Assembly (NCBI GenBank): GCA_028706315.1
Contig: JAQWBP010000010.1
Coordinates: forward strand, 1 to 58,919
DNA from: Syntrophomonadaceae bacterium
GTDB taxonomy: Bacteria > Bacillota > Syntrophomonadia > Syntrophomonadales > Syntrophomonadaceae
Direction of reading: 5' to 3'
DNA length: 58,919 nucleotides
Of the stretch, positions 1 through 7,456 are shown piece by piece (the first letter of the stretch is position 1; each line of letters begins with the position of its first letter). Position numbers and translations under genes: made by a program. The notes beneath the pieces are model-generated. The model searched no databases. It was not told the origin of the DNA and saw only the letters and a program-made list of their open reading frames with translations.

Positions 1-2
1 TC

Positions 3-57
3 TTTGACTTTATTTGACCTTTGCTAATATTGTAAAGCTTTCCGGGCAAAAGGTAAA
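3..57 (-). promoter_or_regulatory. Predicted sigma-A promoter with CtsR operator, firing out of the window
   Basis: Read on the minus strand, there is a -35 TTTACC (52-57), a 17-base spacer and a -10 TACAAT (29-34). Just downstream sits GGTCAAA-TAA-AGTCAAA (3-19). This matches the published CtsR heptad direct repeat (A/G)GTCAAA-NAN-(A/G)GTCAAA exactly. CtsR represses clp genes and the ctsR-mcsA-mcsB-clpC operon in Firmicutes. A box just after the -10 would block initiation. The regulated gene lies left of base 1 and is not visible. The regulator is inferred from the motif alone. Confidence 0.65.
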
Positions 58-96
58 CTCCTATAATAGAGATTTATTCTGGCTGGTTATAATTTA

Positions 97-113
97 TTTG
101 ACTATATTTAACT
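97..113 (-). promoter_or_regulatory. Second CtsR-like operator
   Basis: On the minus strand this reads AGTTAAA-TAT-AGTCAAA, which matches the CtsR direct-repeat consensus except for one base (T for C in the first heptad). It lies about 80 bases upstream of the first operator. Paired CtsR boxes are usual in front of ctsR and clp genes. A TTATAA element (86-91) lies directly downstream and may belong to a second promoter. Confidence 0.5.
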
Positions 114-179
114 AATACGCCTTGTTTCTATTCTAGCCACTTTTTGCATTAATATTTCTAGAATTTTGAATTAGGGTTG

Positions 180-680
180 AAATGCTTAATAGCCACGGAT
201 GACACGGATTTTTTTAGACGCAGATTAACGCAGATTGTTTATGATTCACGCAGATTTATATTTCTTTTTAAATTCAACGCGGGTTCGCTACGCTCACACG
301 CAGATCTTTTATGATTACCGCAGATTTATTTTTTTATTTTATCTGGATAGGACCTAAATTCCAGAAGGGGAGTTTATCGGGGAGGATTAAGGGTTAAGAA
401 GAGCGCAGCGGGTAAGGCGATAGATACTGTTTTAAGCATTACGCTTATATTAAAGCATCCAAGGTCCCTCTAACCTACTGCCTACTAATAACGTAAGTCC
501 GGCCGCCAGCGGTCTTAACCCTTAAGCCTCTTTCTAACAAAACTCAAGTTAAAAGAAAAAAGTCTGCGTAAGTCATAAAGGTCTGCGTTCTAAAAAATCT
601 GTGTGAATCATAAACTATCAGCGATAATCTGCGTCTAAAAATCTGCGTAAGTCCTAACAGTCTGCGTCTAAAAAATCAGC
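180..680. repeat. Degenerate long inverted repeat, copy 1
   Basis: The left arm (about 190-328) is made of degenerate units such as GACGCAGATTAACGCAGATT and ATGATTCACGCAGATTT. The right arm (about 554-680) carries the reverse complement of the same units, for example TCTGCGTAAGTCATAAAGG. Between them is a second inverted repeat, TTAAGGGTTAAGA (387-399) against TCTTAACCCTTAA (513-525). The block fills the gene-free stretch downstream of the FtsA-like gene and has no coding signal. Bases 554-587 match 3867-3900 of copy 2 at 33 of 34 positions. The interval 114-180 is AT-rich and I see nothing in it. Confidence 0.8.
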
Positions 681-683
681 ACC

Positions 684-711
684 AAATAAAAAAAGGACCA
701 CTATGGTCCTT
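684..711 (-). terminator. Rho-independent terminator of the FtsA-like gene
   Basis: A perfect 8-bp stem AAGGACCA (693-700) / TGGTCCTT (704-711) with a 3-base loop is followed on the minus strand by a run of seven T residues. It lies 14 bases after the stop codon of the gene at 725. Confidence 0.88.
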
Positions 712-724
712 CGTTAAAGTTTTC

Positions 725-2857
725 TTATTCTTCCCAGATTAGCTCTATCTGGCTGTGGTTATATATCGGGGTAGTAAAACCGCCTGGCTCACCGTCAACC
801 TTTATTACTAAACGGCCGCTTAGGGGTGGTTTGATTTCGATAATATTAAATATGTCACTTAATATCGCCGTACTCTCATTCTGATCCCAGGTAATACTGG
901 CCTGGTTGATAATTTCCTTATCTAAATCAACTGGATGCCCATTCATGAATACTGCTGCACTTTGACTCGTAATAGTAATTTCTTGCCCGTTGACACTGAC
1001 CTCCAACTCCATACCACCAACTTCATTCAGCACGTCCCTTATGCGCGGGCGCATATGCTCAATGGTATAATAGATCTCTGACCCAAATTCTATCTCTTCA
1101 TAAAGCCCTGTTTCCTTCCCACTGATGAATACTTTAACCGGCATCCATTTTAAAAACATTTCCTGCCCATTGAGATAATAAGTATAAGGCCTTCCCTGTA
1201 AAAGATCACGTGAAACTCCCGCCAGTTCAAGTATATTTTCCATGTTATTAATCGTTTTGAATTCTATACGAGCTCGGTCTTTAAGCTCCATATCCGGATC
1301 AAATAAATCTCCATTGACCCTTACTAGTGGGTACAGGTGAACTTTTTCCCCGTTTACATAGACATGCCCGTTCATAGGCGGGATCAAACCTCTGGCTGTA
1401 ATGGAGGCATCTTTCCCATCTTGCCCCGCAACGAAACTTATTTGATCTCCTTCTTTAAGCTTGGTTTCCAGAGTTGCCTCCTCCTCGTTAACCTTTATTA
1501 CAGGAGGCGTTCCCATCTCCCCTTTAATGACTCTTATGTACCCATTAACTTCAACCGTCTTCCCTAGGCCCGGTTTACCATAAATGTTGTTTAAAACAAT
1601 ACCTGAACTGAGTAAAGCACTGGCAACATTTATATCACCCATATTCCAGAGAGCCAGTTCCCGGCCATTAACACTTACCTTGATAAAAGGCAAAGGCGGG
1701 ATGGTAAAAGAATAATAAGCTATGCCCAGAGGAGTTACTCCCTGGGGACCCTGCAGGTAATCAGCATCAAGTTTTATCAGGCTAAAACTGGCAGGAGTTC
1801 TAATACCGACACGATTAGCCGGTAAATTAAGTTTCTGAGCCAGGACACTGGTAAGAGCAGGGGTTAAACTACCCCCACCGATACATACTACGGCATCAGG
1901 GGGCTGCTGATTAATGGCTGAAATATTGGAGGCTATATTGTTGCCTAATTCTTCGATGGCTGGTTGTAATATATTTTGTATTTCTGCACTAGCTACTAAA
2001 GATTTATTTCCTAGTATATCTTCCATCTCGACTTCTTCCTGGCTGTCCAGCAACCGTTTTATAACTTCGGCCTGGTTGAAATCGAGTAAGTACTGGGCAG
2101 AGATAATCTCGGTGAATTTGTCACCCCCACTAGGTACCATAGCATAGCCAAAAATATTCCCGTTTTTGACTATAGCAATATCAGAGGTCCCGGCTCCTAT
2201 ATCTATCAGCGCCAGATTTAGTAGCCGCATATTAGGCGGAATAGCTATAGAGAGTGCCGCTATAGGTTCCAGGGTTAAGCTAAATATATCTAAATCAGCT
2301 CTTTTAAGTGATGAAAACAGGCTGTCTACTACTACTCGGGGTAAAAAGGTAGCTACTACCTGAACTGCAATATGCGCACCTACCTGTCCAACTAGACTGG
2401 CGATTTCTTGGTTTTCGAGTTGGTAGGAGATTACGCTATAGCCCACACAAAAGTAATTACTTTTATCCCGGCTACCCTTCTCCTCCTGGGCTAACAAGTA
2501 CTGAGCTTGCTGCACAGCTTCTAGCTCCAGAGCTCGTACTTCCTCCCGGTTTATCTCATTTAGTAAATTACGCTCTTTTCGCGCACTGCCAAAAGTTGTT
2601 TTTAAGGCCCGGCCAGCAGCAGCTACAACTGCTGAGGTCAACTTAATCTGCAGCTTTTCTTCCAGCCGCGTTTTTATCTTTTTTATAGTAGCCGCTACAG
2701 CCTCAACATCATGTATCTGCCCATCAATCATAGCTCTGGTGCTGTGTTCAATCATTTCACTGGCCATTACGTTATAACTAGTATCATTTTTTTGCATCAC
2801 CAGGCCAACTATTTTTCTTGTACCTATATCCAGGGCAAAAAGATTATTATTTCCCAC
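725..2857 (-). CDS. Long FtsA-like actin-fold protein with C-terminal beta-rich repeats
   Basis: The first 370 residues or so look like the actin/Hsp70 ATPase fold of FtsA. They show phosphate-1 motif FALDIGTRK near residue 7, phosphate-2 motif IDIGAGTSDIAI near 215 and adenosine motif CIGGGSLTPAL near 325. FtsA-type proteins tether FtsZ or pili machinery at the membrane. The remaining 330 residues are unusual: several short beta-rich units, most with a V-N-G turn (VSVNGREL, VEVNGYIR, VYVNGEKV, VSVNGQEI), and no obvious membrane-targeting C-terminal helix. Ordinary FtsA is about 420 residues and sits beside ftsZ, which is absent here, so this is probably a paralogue. The GTG start at 2857 lies 6 bases after AGGAGG. 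The longer frame from TTG at 2875 would place that Shine-Dalgarno inside the gene. Function beyond an actin-like ATPase is unknown. Confidence 0.75.
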   Translation of the reverse strand: MGNNNLFALDIGTRKIVGLVMQKNDTSYNVMASEMIEHSTRAMIDGQIHDVEAVAATIKKIKTRLEEKLQIKLTSAVVAAAGRALKTTFGSARKERNLLNEINREEVRALELEAVQQAQYLLAQEEKGSRDKSNYFCVGYSVISYQLENQEIASLVGQVGAHIAVQVVATFLPRVVVDSLFSSLKRADLDIFSLTLEPIAALSIAIPPNMRLLNLALIDIGAGTSDIAIVKNGNIFGYAMVPSGGDKFTEIISAQYLLDFNQAEVIKRLLDSQEEVEMEDILGNKSLVASAEIQNILQPAIEELGNNIASNISAINQQPPDAVVCIGGGSLTPALTSVLAQKLNLPANRVGIRTPASFSLIKLDADYLQGPQGVTPLGIAYYSFTIPPLPFIKVSVNGRELALWNMGDINVASALLSSGIVLNNIYGKPGLGKTVEVNGYIRVIKGEMGTPPVIKVNEEEATLETKLKEGDQISFVAGQDGKDASITARGLIPPMNGHVYVNGEKVHLYPLVRVNGDLFDPDMELKDRARIEFKTINNMENILELAGVSRDLLQGRPYTYYLNGQEMFLKWMPVKVFISGKETGLYEEIEFGSEIYYTIEHMRPRIRDVLNEVGGMELEVSVNGQEITITSQSAAVFMNGHPVDLDKEIINQASITWDQNESTAILSDIFNIIEIKPPLSGRLVIKVDGEPGGFTTPIYNHSQIELIWEE

Positions 2858-2920
2858 CAAAATCCTCCTCAACAACTAACCAAAGAATAAATAATGGCCT
2901 CACTATAAAAATACCTAACT

Positions 2921-3679
2921 TTACCTGTCCCTACCCCTTGCTAAATATTTGTGTTTAAGTACTTGCAACGCAAATCTGGGTAATGCCAGCTGTCTTTTAA
3001 TTCTTGTCGGCTCTTTCACTAGGCGGTATAACCATTCGAGATTCATTTTGATCATAAACTCCGGTGCACGTTCCTTGATACCAGATATCACATCAAAACT
3101 TCCCCCTACGCCTATGCATACTGGCACTCCTAGTCTAGCCATATTTTCTTTTATCCAGTATTCCTGCCGTGGTGCACCTAGCGCCACACAAAGTATGTCT
3201 GGTGCCAGTGCTTTTATCTGCTCAATAATACCATCTTGCTCATTTTCACTAAAATAACCATCATGTATGCCGCTGATATTTAAGCGCGGATATTGCTGAA
3301 TAAGTTTTTCTCCTGCTGCTGCTGCTACCCCCGGAGCAGCACCCAAAAGATATATACTCCAGCCCTTTTGGGCGGCTAGCTCACATAGCCGGTTCAGCAG
3401 GTCGATGCCAGTTACTCTTTCTTTTATCTGGTAGCCTAAACTACGTGCTGCCCAGACCACCCCAATGCCATCAGGTGTAACTAACCGGGCAGAGTTTATG
3501 ATTTGCTGTAATTCATATTCCTGCCGAGCCCGATAAATTATTTCCGCATTAAGGGTTACTATCTGGCCAGGTACACCATTTGCAATTATATTCCCTATTG
3601 ATTCAACAGCTTCCTGCATATTAACCAGGTCAATATAGCAACCTAATATATTAGCTTGTTTCTTCGTACTGTCTATCAT
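2921..3679 (-). CDS. WecG/TagA/CpsF-family glycosyltransferase
   Basis: This family transfers N-acetylmannosamine or a related sugar onto a lipid-linked GlcNAc, an early step of teichoic acid or surface polysaccharide assembly on the inner membrane face. Family motifs in order: TPDGIGVVWAAR with the catalytic-type aspartate, ERVTGIDLL, LLGAAPGVA, ALGAPRQEYWI, IGVGGSFDVISG and the basic tail MNLEWLYRLVKEPTR. Length (252 residues) is typical. The ATG at 3679 follows GGAG by 6 bases. A longer frame from GTG at 3736 runs back into repeat DNA and its first 19 residues are just translated repeat, so I reject it. There is no transmembrane segment; the basic C-terminus probably binds the membrane. 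The acceptor and polymer cannot be told from this window. Confidence 0.9.
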   Translation of the reverse strand: MIDSTKKQANILGCYIDLVNMQEAVESIGNIIANGVPGQIVTLNAEIIYRARQEYELQQIINSARLVTPDGIGVVWAARSLGYQIKERVTGIDLLNRLCELAAQKGWSIYLLGAAPGVAAAAGEKLIQQYPRLNISGIHDGYFSENEQDGIIEQIKALAPDILCVALGAPRQEYWIKENMARLGVPVCIGVGGSFDVISGIKERAPEFMIKMNLEWLYRLVKEPTRIKRQLALPRFALQVLKHKYLARGRDR

Positions 3680-3702
3680 AGAATTCTCCGTTTCACAAAT
3701 TT

Positions 3703-3935
3703 TAATAGCCACGGATAGCACGGATTTATTCGACACAGATTAGCGCAGAGTTTTTATGATTCACGCAGGTTTTTTAGACGCAGATTTTCGCTGATTTATA
3801 TGAATTTTCACAGATCTTTTCTGTTGATGATTCACAAAAAAGTGCTTTGCACTTTTTACAAATAAGAGAAAAAAGTCTGCGTAAGTCATAAGGGTCTGCG
3901 GTGGTCTGCGTCAAAAGAAATCAGCGTCAAATATA
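3703..3935. repeat. Degenerate long inverted repeat, copy 2
   Basis: The left arm (about 3703-3833) has the units ATAGCCACGGAT, TATGATTCACGCAGG and TTTTAGACGCAGATT. The centre is a perfect hairpin, AAAAAGTGC (3837-3845) / GCACTTTTT (3849-3857), with a TTT loop. The right arm (3862-3930) is the inverted version. The block lies between the flagellar gene terminator and the glycosyltransferase gene and reaches to within about 25 bases of the glycosyltransferase ATG. Confidence 0.8.
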
Positions 3936-3937
3936 TA

Positions 3938-3962
3938 CAAAAAAACCCGCCATCAGGCGGGT
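3938..3962 (-). terminator. Rho-independent terminator of the flagellar rod gene
   Basis: A perfect 7-bp GC-rich stem ACCCGCC (3945-3951) / GGCGGGT (3956-3962) with an ATCA loop is followed on the minus strand by a run of seven T residues. It lies 9 bases past the stop codon of the gene at 3972. Confidence 0.9.
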
Positions 3963-3971
3963 ATTTCTATC

Positions 3972-4745
3972 CTAAGTTACACTGCCTACTTTATCAATAG
4001 CCACCTGTGTAGTCTCATCTACCGCCTGTACTGCTTTTTGCATCGCTTCGTAAGCCCTGACTACACTAATCAGAGTAACCATTTCTTTTACCGCATTTAC
4101 ATTCGATTCTTCCACATAACCCTGCAGAACATCCGGGTTTTCGATTTCCATATATTCTTCATTACTATTTAATAAAGAGTCTCCCAACCGCTCCATGGCC
4201 TGCAAATTTTCAAAGTTTACTATCTTGAGCCGGGCTATTTCTTCTCCATTAACAATTATATTCCCCAAGCGATCTACTGTAAATTCGTCTTCAATAAATA
4301 TATAATTATCAAAACTATCGAGGACCGGATATCCTTCACTAGTTGTAAGCATGCCGTCACTATTAATTTTAAACTCACCACAACGTGTAAAACGTTCACC
4401 ATCCGCAGTTTCAACTGCAAAGAAACCTGGTCCGCTCAGAGCTATATCACTACTATTATCTGTCTTCTTGATATTACCAGCAGTAAAATCAGTATACACC
4501 TCGTCCATACAGGCTCCGGTGCCTAGCCTCCCAATAAAATCCGGTGGTTGTGCTTTAGTTTCTCCCCGGGCGTTTTCCGTACTTTCGCCTAAACGGCTCA
4601 TGAGCATTTCGGGAAAAGCCCGTGATACGGCTACATGTTTTTTGTACCCGCTGGTATTTACATTAGCCAGGTTATTAGCAATAGCATCTTGTCTGGCCAT
4701 CTGTACCATCATACCTGATGCGGCTGTATATAATCCTTTTATCAA
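3972..4745 (-). CDS. Flagellar hook-basal body protein, FlgF/FlgG (FlhO/FlhP) family
   Basis: A structural protein of the flagellar rod, exported by the flagellar type III apparatus. The N-terminus has the family signature GLYTAASGMMVQMARQDAIA followed by NNLANVNTSGYKK. The C-terminus has YVEESNVNAVKEM and a heptad-rich RAYEAMQKAVQAVD, the two coiled-coil ends that build the rod. At 257 residues it fits FlgF/FlgG. In B. subtilis the genes flhO and flhP follow mbl, and the same neighbour is found here, but only one copy is present. Which of the two it replaces is unclear. The start is TTG, 8 bases after GGAGG. It is probably transcribed with mbl, 68 bases upstream. Confidence 0.9.
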   Translation of the reverse strand: MIKGLYTAASGMMVQMARQDAIANNLANVNTSGYKKHVAVSRAFPEMLMSRLGESTENARGETKAQPPDFIGRLGTGACMDEVYTDFTAGNIKKTDNSSDIALSGPGFFAVETADGERFTRCGEFKINSDGMLTTSEGYPVLDSFDNYIFIEDEFTVDRLGNIIVNGEEIARLKIVNFENLQAMERLGDSLLNSNEEYMEIENPDVLQGYVEESNVNAVKEMVTLISVVRAYEAMQKAVQAVDETTQVAIDKVGSVT

Positions 4746-4813
4746 GGTTCCACCCTCCAGATACAGTTTTTATCTTTTCGTTTGTATCGTACAAACAGCA
4801 AGATAACTTTAAT

Positions 4814-5845
4814 TTACATGATTCTCTTTACTGATTTGCCGCGTGCATTAATTAATACTGACATCTCATGGAGTGCTTTTCCTGTTCCCATTGCTACGCA
4901 AGATATCGCATCTTCGGCAATATGAACAGGTAAATGCGTTTCATCAGAAATTAACATATCCAGCCCGTCAAGCAATGATCCCCCGCCAGTCATCACGATT
5001 CCATTATTAACGATATCAGCTGCCAGTTCCGGCGGAGTTATTTCCAGAACTTTTTTAACTCCTTCGATAACTGCTGCTACGGGCTCTTGTAGTGCAATCC
5101 AGCTTTCTTCCGCAGTAATATTAACCGTCTTGGGTAAACCAGTTAAAAGATCTCTACCTCTTATATCCATTGATTTATAGCGATTCTCTTCATTAACATT
5201 AGCTGTACCTACGCATATTTTTAACTCCTCTGCCGTGCGATCACCAATCATGAGATTATATTCTCTCCGCACATAGCGAATTATGGCTTCATCAAACTTG
5301 TCCCCCCCGATGCGAAGCGAAGTGTTACACACTATACCCCCCAACGATAATACTGCTATATCAGAAGTTCCTCCGCCTATATCTACAACCATATTACCAG
5401 TAGCTTCAGAAATATTAATTCCTGCTCCCAAAGCTGCAGCCAAGGGTTCTTCGATAATAAAAGCTTGTCTTGCCCCTGAAGCTAAAGTAGCTTGTCTGGC
5501 AGCTCGCTCTTCGACATCAGTTGCTCCAGTAGGTATGCACACTATAACTCGGGGTTTAAAAAAAAGCTTACGCCCCATAATTTTCCGAATAAAGTAAGAC
5601 AGCATCTTTTCTGTCGTATCATAATCAGCAATAACCCCGTCTTTTAATGGCCGTATGGCAACAATATTTCCGGGAGTTCTCCCCAGCATCTGCCGGGCTT
5701 CTTCGCCAACTGCTATGACTTTATCCGTATTACGGTCAATAGCTACCACTGAGGGCTCATGTAGTATAATTCCTTTGCCTTTTTTAAAAACTAGTACACT
5801 CGCTGTTCCGAGATCAATTCCTATATCTTCTTCAAAAAAACACAT
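4814..5845 (-). CDS. mbl: MreB-family actin-like protein (Mbl type)
   Basis: A bacterial actin that forms membrane-bound filaments and guides side-wall peptidoglycan synthesis. The actin-fold motifs are all visible: phosphate-1 GIDLGTASVLV near residue 9, connect/phosphate-2 VVDIGGGTSDIAVLSLGG near 155 and adenosine MTGGGSLLDGL near 285. Also typical are RPLKDGVIADYDTTEKML and the FIIEEPLAAALGAG block. The length of 343 residues is slightly above the usual 335. The position between spoIIID and a flagellar rod gene is that of mbl in Bacillus, which supports Mbl over MreB or MreBH. No mreC or mreD is nearby. A GGGAGG lies 11 bases before the ATG. Confidence 0.92.
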   Translation of the reverse strand: MCFFEEDIGIDLGTASVLVFKKGKGIILHEPSVVAIDRNTDKVIAVGEEARQMLGRTPGNIVAIRPLKDGVIADYDTTEKMLSYFIRKIMGRKLFFKPRVIVCIPTGATDVEERAARQATLASGARQAFIIEEPLAAALGAGINISEATGNMVVDIGGGTSDIAVLSLGGIVCNTSLRIGGDKFDEAIIRYVRREYNLMIGDRTAEELKICVGTANVNEENRYKSMDIRGRDLLTGLPKTVNITAEESWIALQEPVAAVIEGVKKVLEITPPELAADIVNNGIVMTGGGSLLDGLDMLISDETHLPVHIAEDAISCVAMGTGKALHEMSVLINARGKSVKRIM

Positions 5846-5926
5846 GCCTTACTAGGCCTCCCTGCTAGACATTTTTTGCTAATCTTATTCTACCTGTTAT
5901 CCGGAATAATTTCTATTATCATATTC

Positions 5927-6202
5927 TTATATTTGTTGTTTGCTTGATTCATGATTAGTCATCGCATATTTAAGTCTAGTAGCTTCGCCTCCTCTAATAT
6001 GCCTTTCTGCTTTATTCTTTTCCAGCACTTTTTTCACCTGCTCTGCCAGGTCCTCATCTATGCGAGGCAGACGTTCAGCAACATCTTTGTGCACAGTACT
6101 TTTACTAATACCGAAAACTTCTGCAGTCCGCCTTACTGTATCCGAAGTATACAATATATGTTGTGCGATTTTGACCGCCCTTTTTCTAATGTAATTTTGC
6201 AT
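5927..6202 (-). CDS. spoIIID: Sporulation transcription factor SpoIIID
   Basis: A small DNA-binding regulator of the mother cell that adjusts sigma-E and sigma-K genes during sporulation. The 91 residues follow the Bacillus protein along the whole length: a helix-turn-helix in RRTAEVFGISKSTVHKDV (about 24-42), the block ERLPRIDEDLAEQVKKVL, and the basic tail RHIRGGEATRLKY that contacts DNA. The Shine-Dalgarno GGGAGGG precedes the ATG at 6202. Its presence shows that the organism has, or recently had, the sporulation programme. It sits between spoIID and mbl as in Bacillus. Confidence 0.95.
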   Translation of the reverse strand: MQNYIRKRAVKIAQHILYTSDTVRRTAEVFGISKSTVHKDVAERLPRIDEDLAEQVKKVLEKNKAERHIRGGEATRLKYAMTNHESSKQQI

Positions 6203-6358
6203 GGATCATTTACCCTCCCTGCTGATTTAATGCTTATTACATTAACTCCCGTTACAATATATTCAGCAGCAAGACGGTCAAGAACTAGTAGCTAGTTCTA
6301 TAATTTGTATAATTAACTAATTTAGATTTATTTTGGAAATATATAAGGTTAGAAAGGT

Positions 6359-6388
6359 GATGTTAAGCATCATGGTTTCATGAAACCA
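6359..6388. other. Two abutting short palindromes after spoIID
   Basis: GATG-TTAAG-CATC (6359-6371) is followed at once by a perfect 16-base palindrome TGGTTTCATGAAACCA (6373-6388). They lie just past the spoIID stop and upstream of nothing on the plus strand. There is no T-run, so this is a weak or non-classical terminator, or a protein-binding site. Confidence 0.45.
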
Positions 6389-6392
6389 AAAT

Positions 6393-7313
6393 TTAATAAT
6401 CTAATTTTTTTATCTGTATATCCTGATAATAATAATTTAAGATCTGCCGATACTTCTTGCCCTTTTGCGCCATGCCATTAGCTCCATACTGGCACATACC
6501 TACTCCATGACCATAACCCCGGCTATTTATGATTAATTTATCGTCAGCACATTGCAAATTTAGCCAGCTGGAAGGAAGTTGTAAAATGCGTCGAAACTGT
6601 TCTCCTGATAAATCCTCGCTATTTACCATAATCTTTTTGGCCCTCCCCGATGGAGTAGTTGCCGTAATCTTTATGTCTACTGGTAGTTTACCTGAATTAG
6701 TTATGGTCCCTATATCACTAGTGGAAAAGACTTGCACCGTAGAATAATAACGAGATTGGTTACAGTACTCACATTTAACTGATTGCAGGTAAGATATATC
6801 AGTTGACCAGACATTAGCCGCACTCTCAGTACAACCCCCACATGTTGAGTGATAAAGAGCATCAATAGGCTGGTTCTTATAAACCATTATTTCCCCCTGT
6901 GTTTCATGAATAGCTTTCGATATCTTCTTGATAATGTCACGTTGTTGGGGATGGCGCCTAGCGAATTCTTCCGGGGATATGTAAGCCTGGCAAGTATTAA
7001 TATCATCAGCCAGGTCTGCTCCCATGGGATATTTGTGGCTATCTATTATTTTACGTAGCGCATAAGTCCTGGCACAGACTGCCTGAGCTTTCAATGCTTC
7101 TATTTCAAAAGATGCTGGCATCTCGGCAGCTACTGTTCCGATAATATAATCTTCTAATTTCAGCTTAATAACCCGTTTTTCTCCGCTTAAATATAAATTA
7201 ATATAGGGATCATCATGAATTATATTTTCTTTATGCTGACAGCTTCTAAAAAGGAAGATAAGTAGTATACAAATGGTTAATAAGACAATAATTTTTATAA
7301 ATTTTATTTTCAT
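6393..7313 (-). CDS. spoIID: Stage II sporulation protein D, lytic transglycosylase
   Basis: A membrane-anchored enzyme that cleaves glycan strands of peptidoglycan and, with SpoIIM and SpoIIP, drives membrane migration during engulfment. Residues 8-22 form one N-terminal transmembrane anchor. The catalytic block is VAAEMPASFEIEALKAQAV with the predicted acid Glu64, followed by ARTYALR. STCGGCTESAANVW and VKCEYC supply paired cysteines near the active site, and YGHGVGMCQYGANGMA closes the domain. Length (306 residues) is usual. A downstream relationship to murA is conserved in Bacillus. The Shine-Dalgarno (GGAATGG) is weak and about 7 bases from the ATG, and a hairpin lies in the leader. Confidence 0.94.
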   Translation of the reverse strand: MKIKFIKIIVLLTICILLIFLFRSCQHKENIIHDDPYINLYLSGEKRVIKLKLEDYIIGTVAAEMPASFEIEALKAQAVCARTYALRKIIDSHKYPMGADLADDINTCQAYISPEEFARRHPQQRDIIKKISKAIHETQGEIMVYKNQPIDALYHSTCGGCTESAANVWSTDISYLQSVKCEYCNQSRYYSTVQVFSTSDIGTITNSGKLPVDIKITATTPSGRAKKIMVNSEDLSGEQFRRILQLPSSWLNLQCADDKLIINSRGYGHGVGMCQYGANGMAQKGKKYRQILNYYYQDIQIKKLDY

Positions 7314-7367
7314 AAATATACCATTCCTTACAACACTTACACTTGATTGCCCTGCGAAAACCAGCCT

Positions 7368-7397
7368 GTTTGAATATACCCTTCGGGTACATCAAAC
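7368..7397 (-). other. Hairpin in the spoIID leader
   Basis: GTTTGAATATACCC (7368-7381) and GGGTACATCAAAC (7385-7397) pair with a 3-base loop, one wobble and one bulge. It lies between the murA terminator and the spoIID start on the minus strand. There is no T-run, so it is more likely a transcript-stabilising or regulatory structure than a terminator. Confidence 0.45.
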
Positions 7398-7410
7398 TAA
7401 CGCCTTATAT

Positions 7411-7455
7411 ATAAAAATATTAAAGGAACATGTTATTAATACCATGTTCCTTTAA
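7411..7455 (-). terminator. Terminator of murA
   Basis: A perfect 13-bp stem TTAAAGGAACATG (7420-7432) / CATGTTCCTTTAA (7443-7455) with a 10-base loop starts 2 bases past the murA stop codon. On the minus strand it is followed by ATATTTTTATAT, a reasonable T-rich tract. It separates murA from spoIID. Confidence 0.8.
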
Positions 7456-7456
7456 T

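Noticed and set aside
180-680. CRISPR array
   Set aside because: Units are degenerate and differ in length, have opposite orientation in the two arms, and there are no regular unique spacers or cas genes.
3013-3036. Repeat CTTTCACTAGGCGG shared by 3013-3036 and 25187-25200
   Set aside because: In the glycosyltransferase gene it encodes the conserved RLVKEP block; the other copy is intergenic. A chance match is the simplest view, and no third copy was seen.
3680-3736. N-terminal extension of the WecG-type gene from GTG 3736
   Set aside because: Its 19 residues translate the repeat DNA, and GGAG lies 6 bases before ATG 3679.
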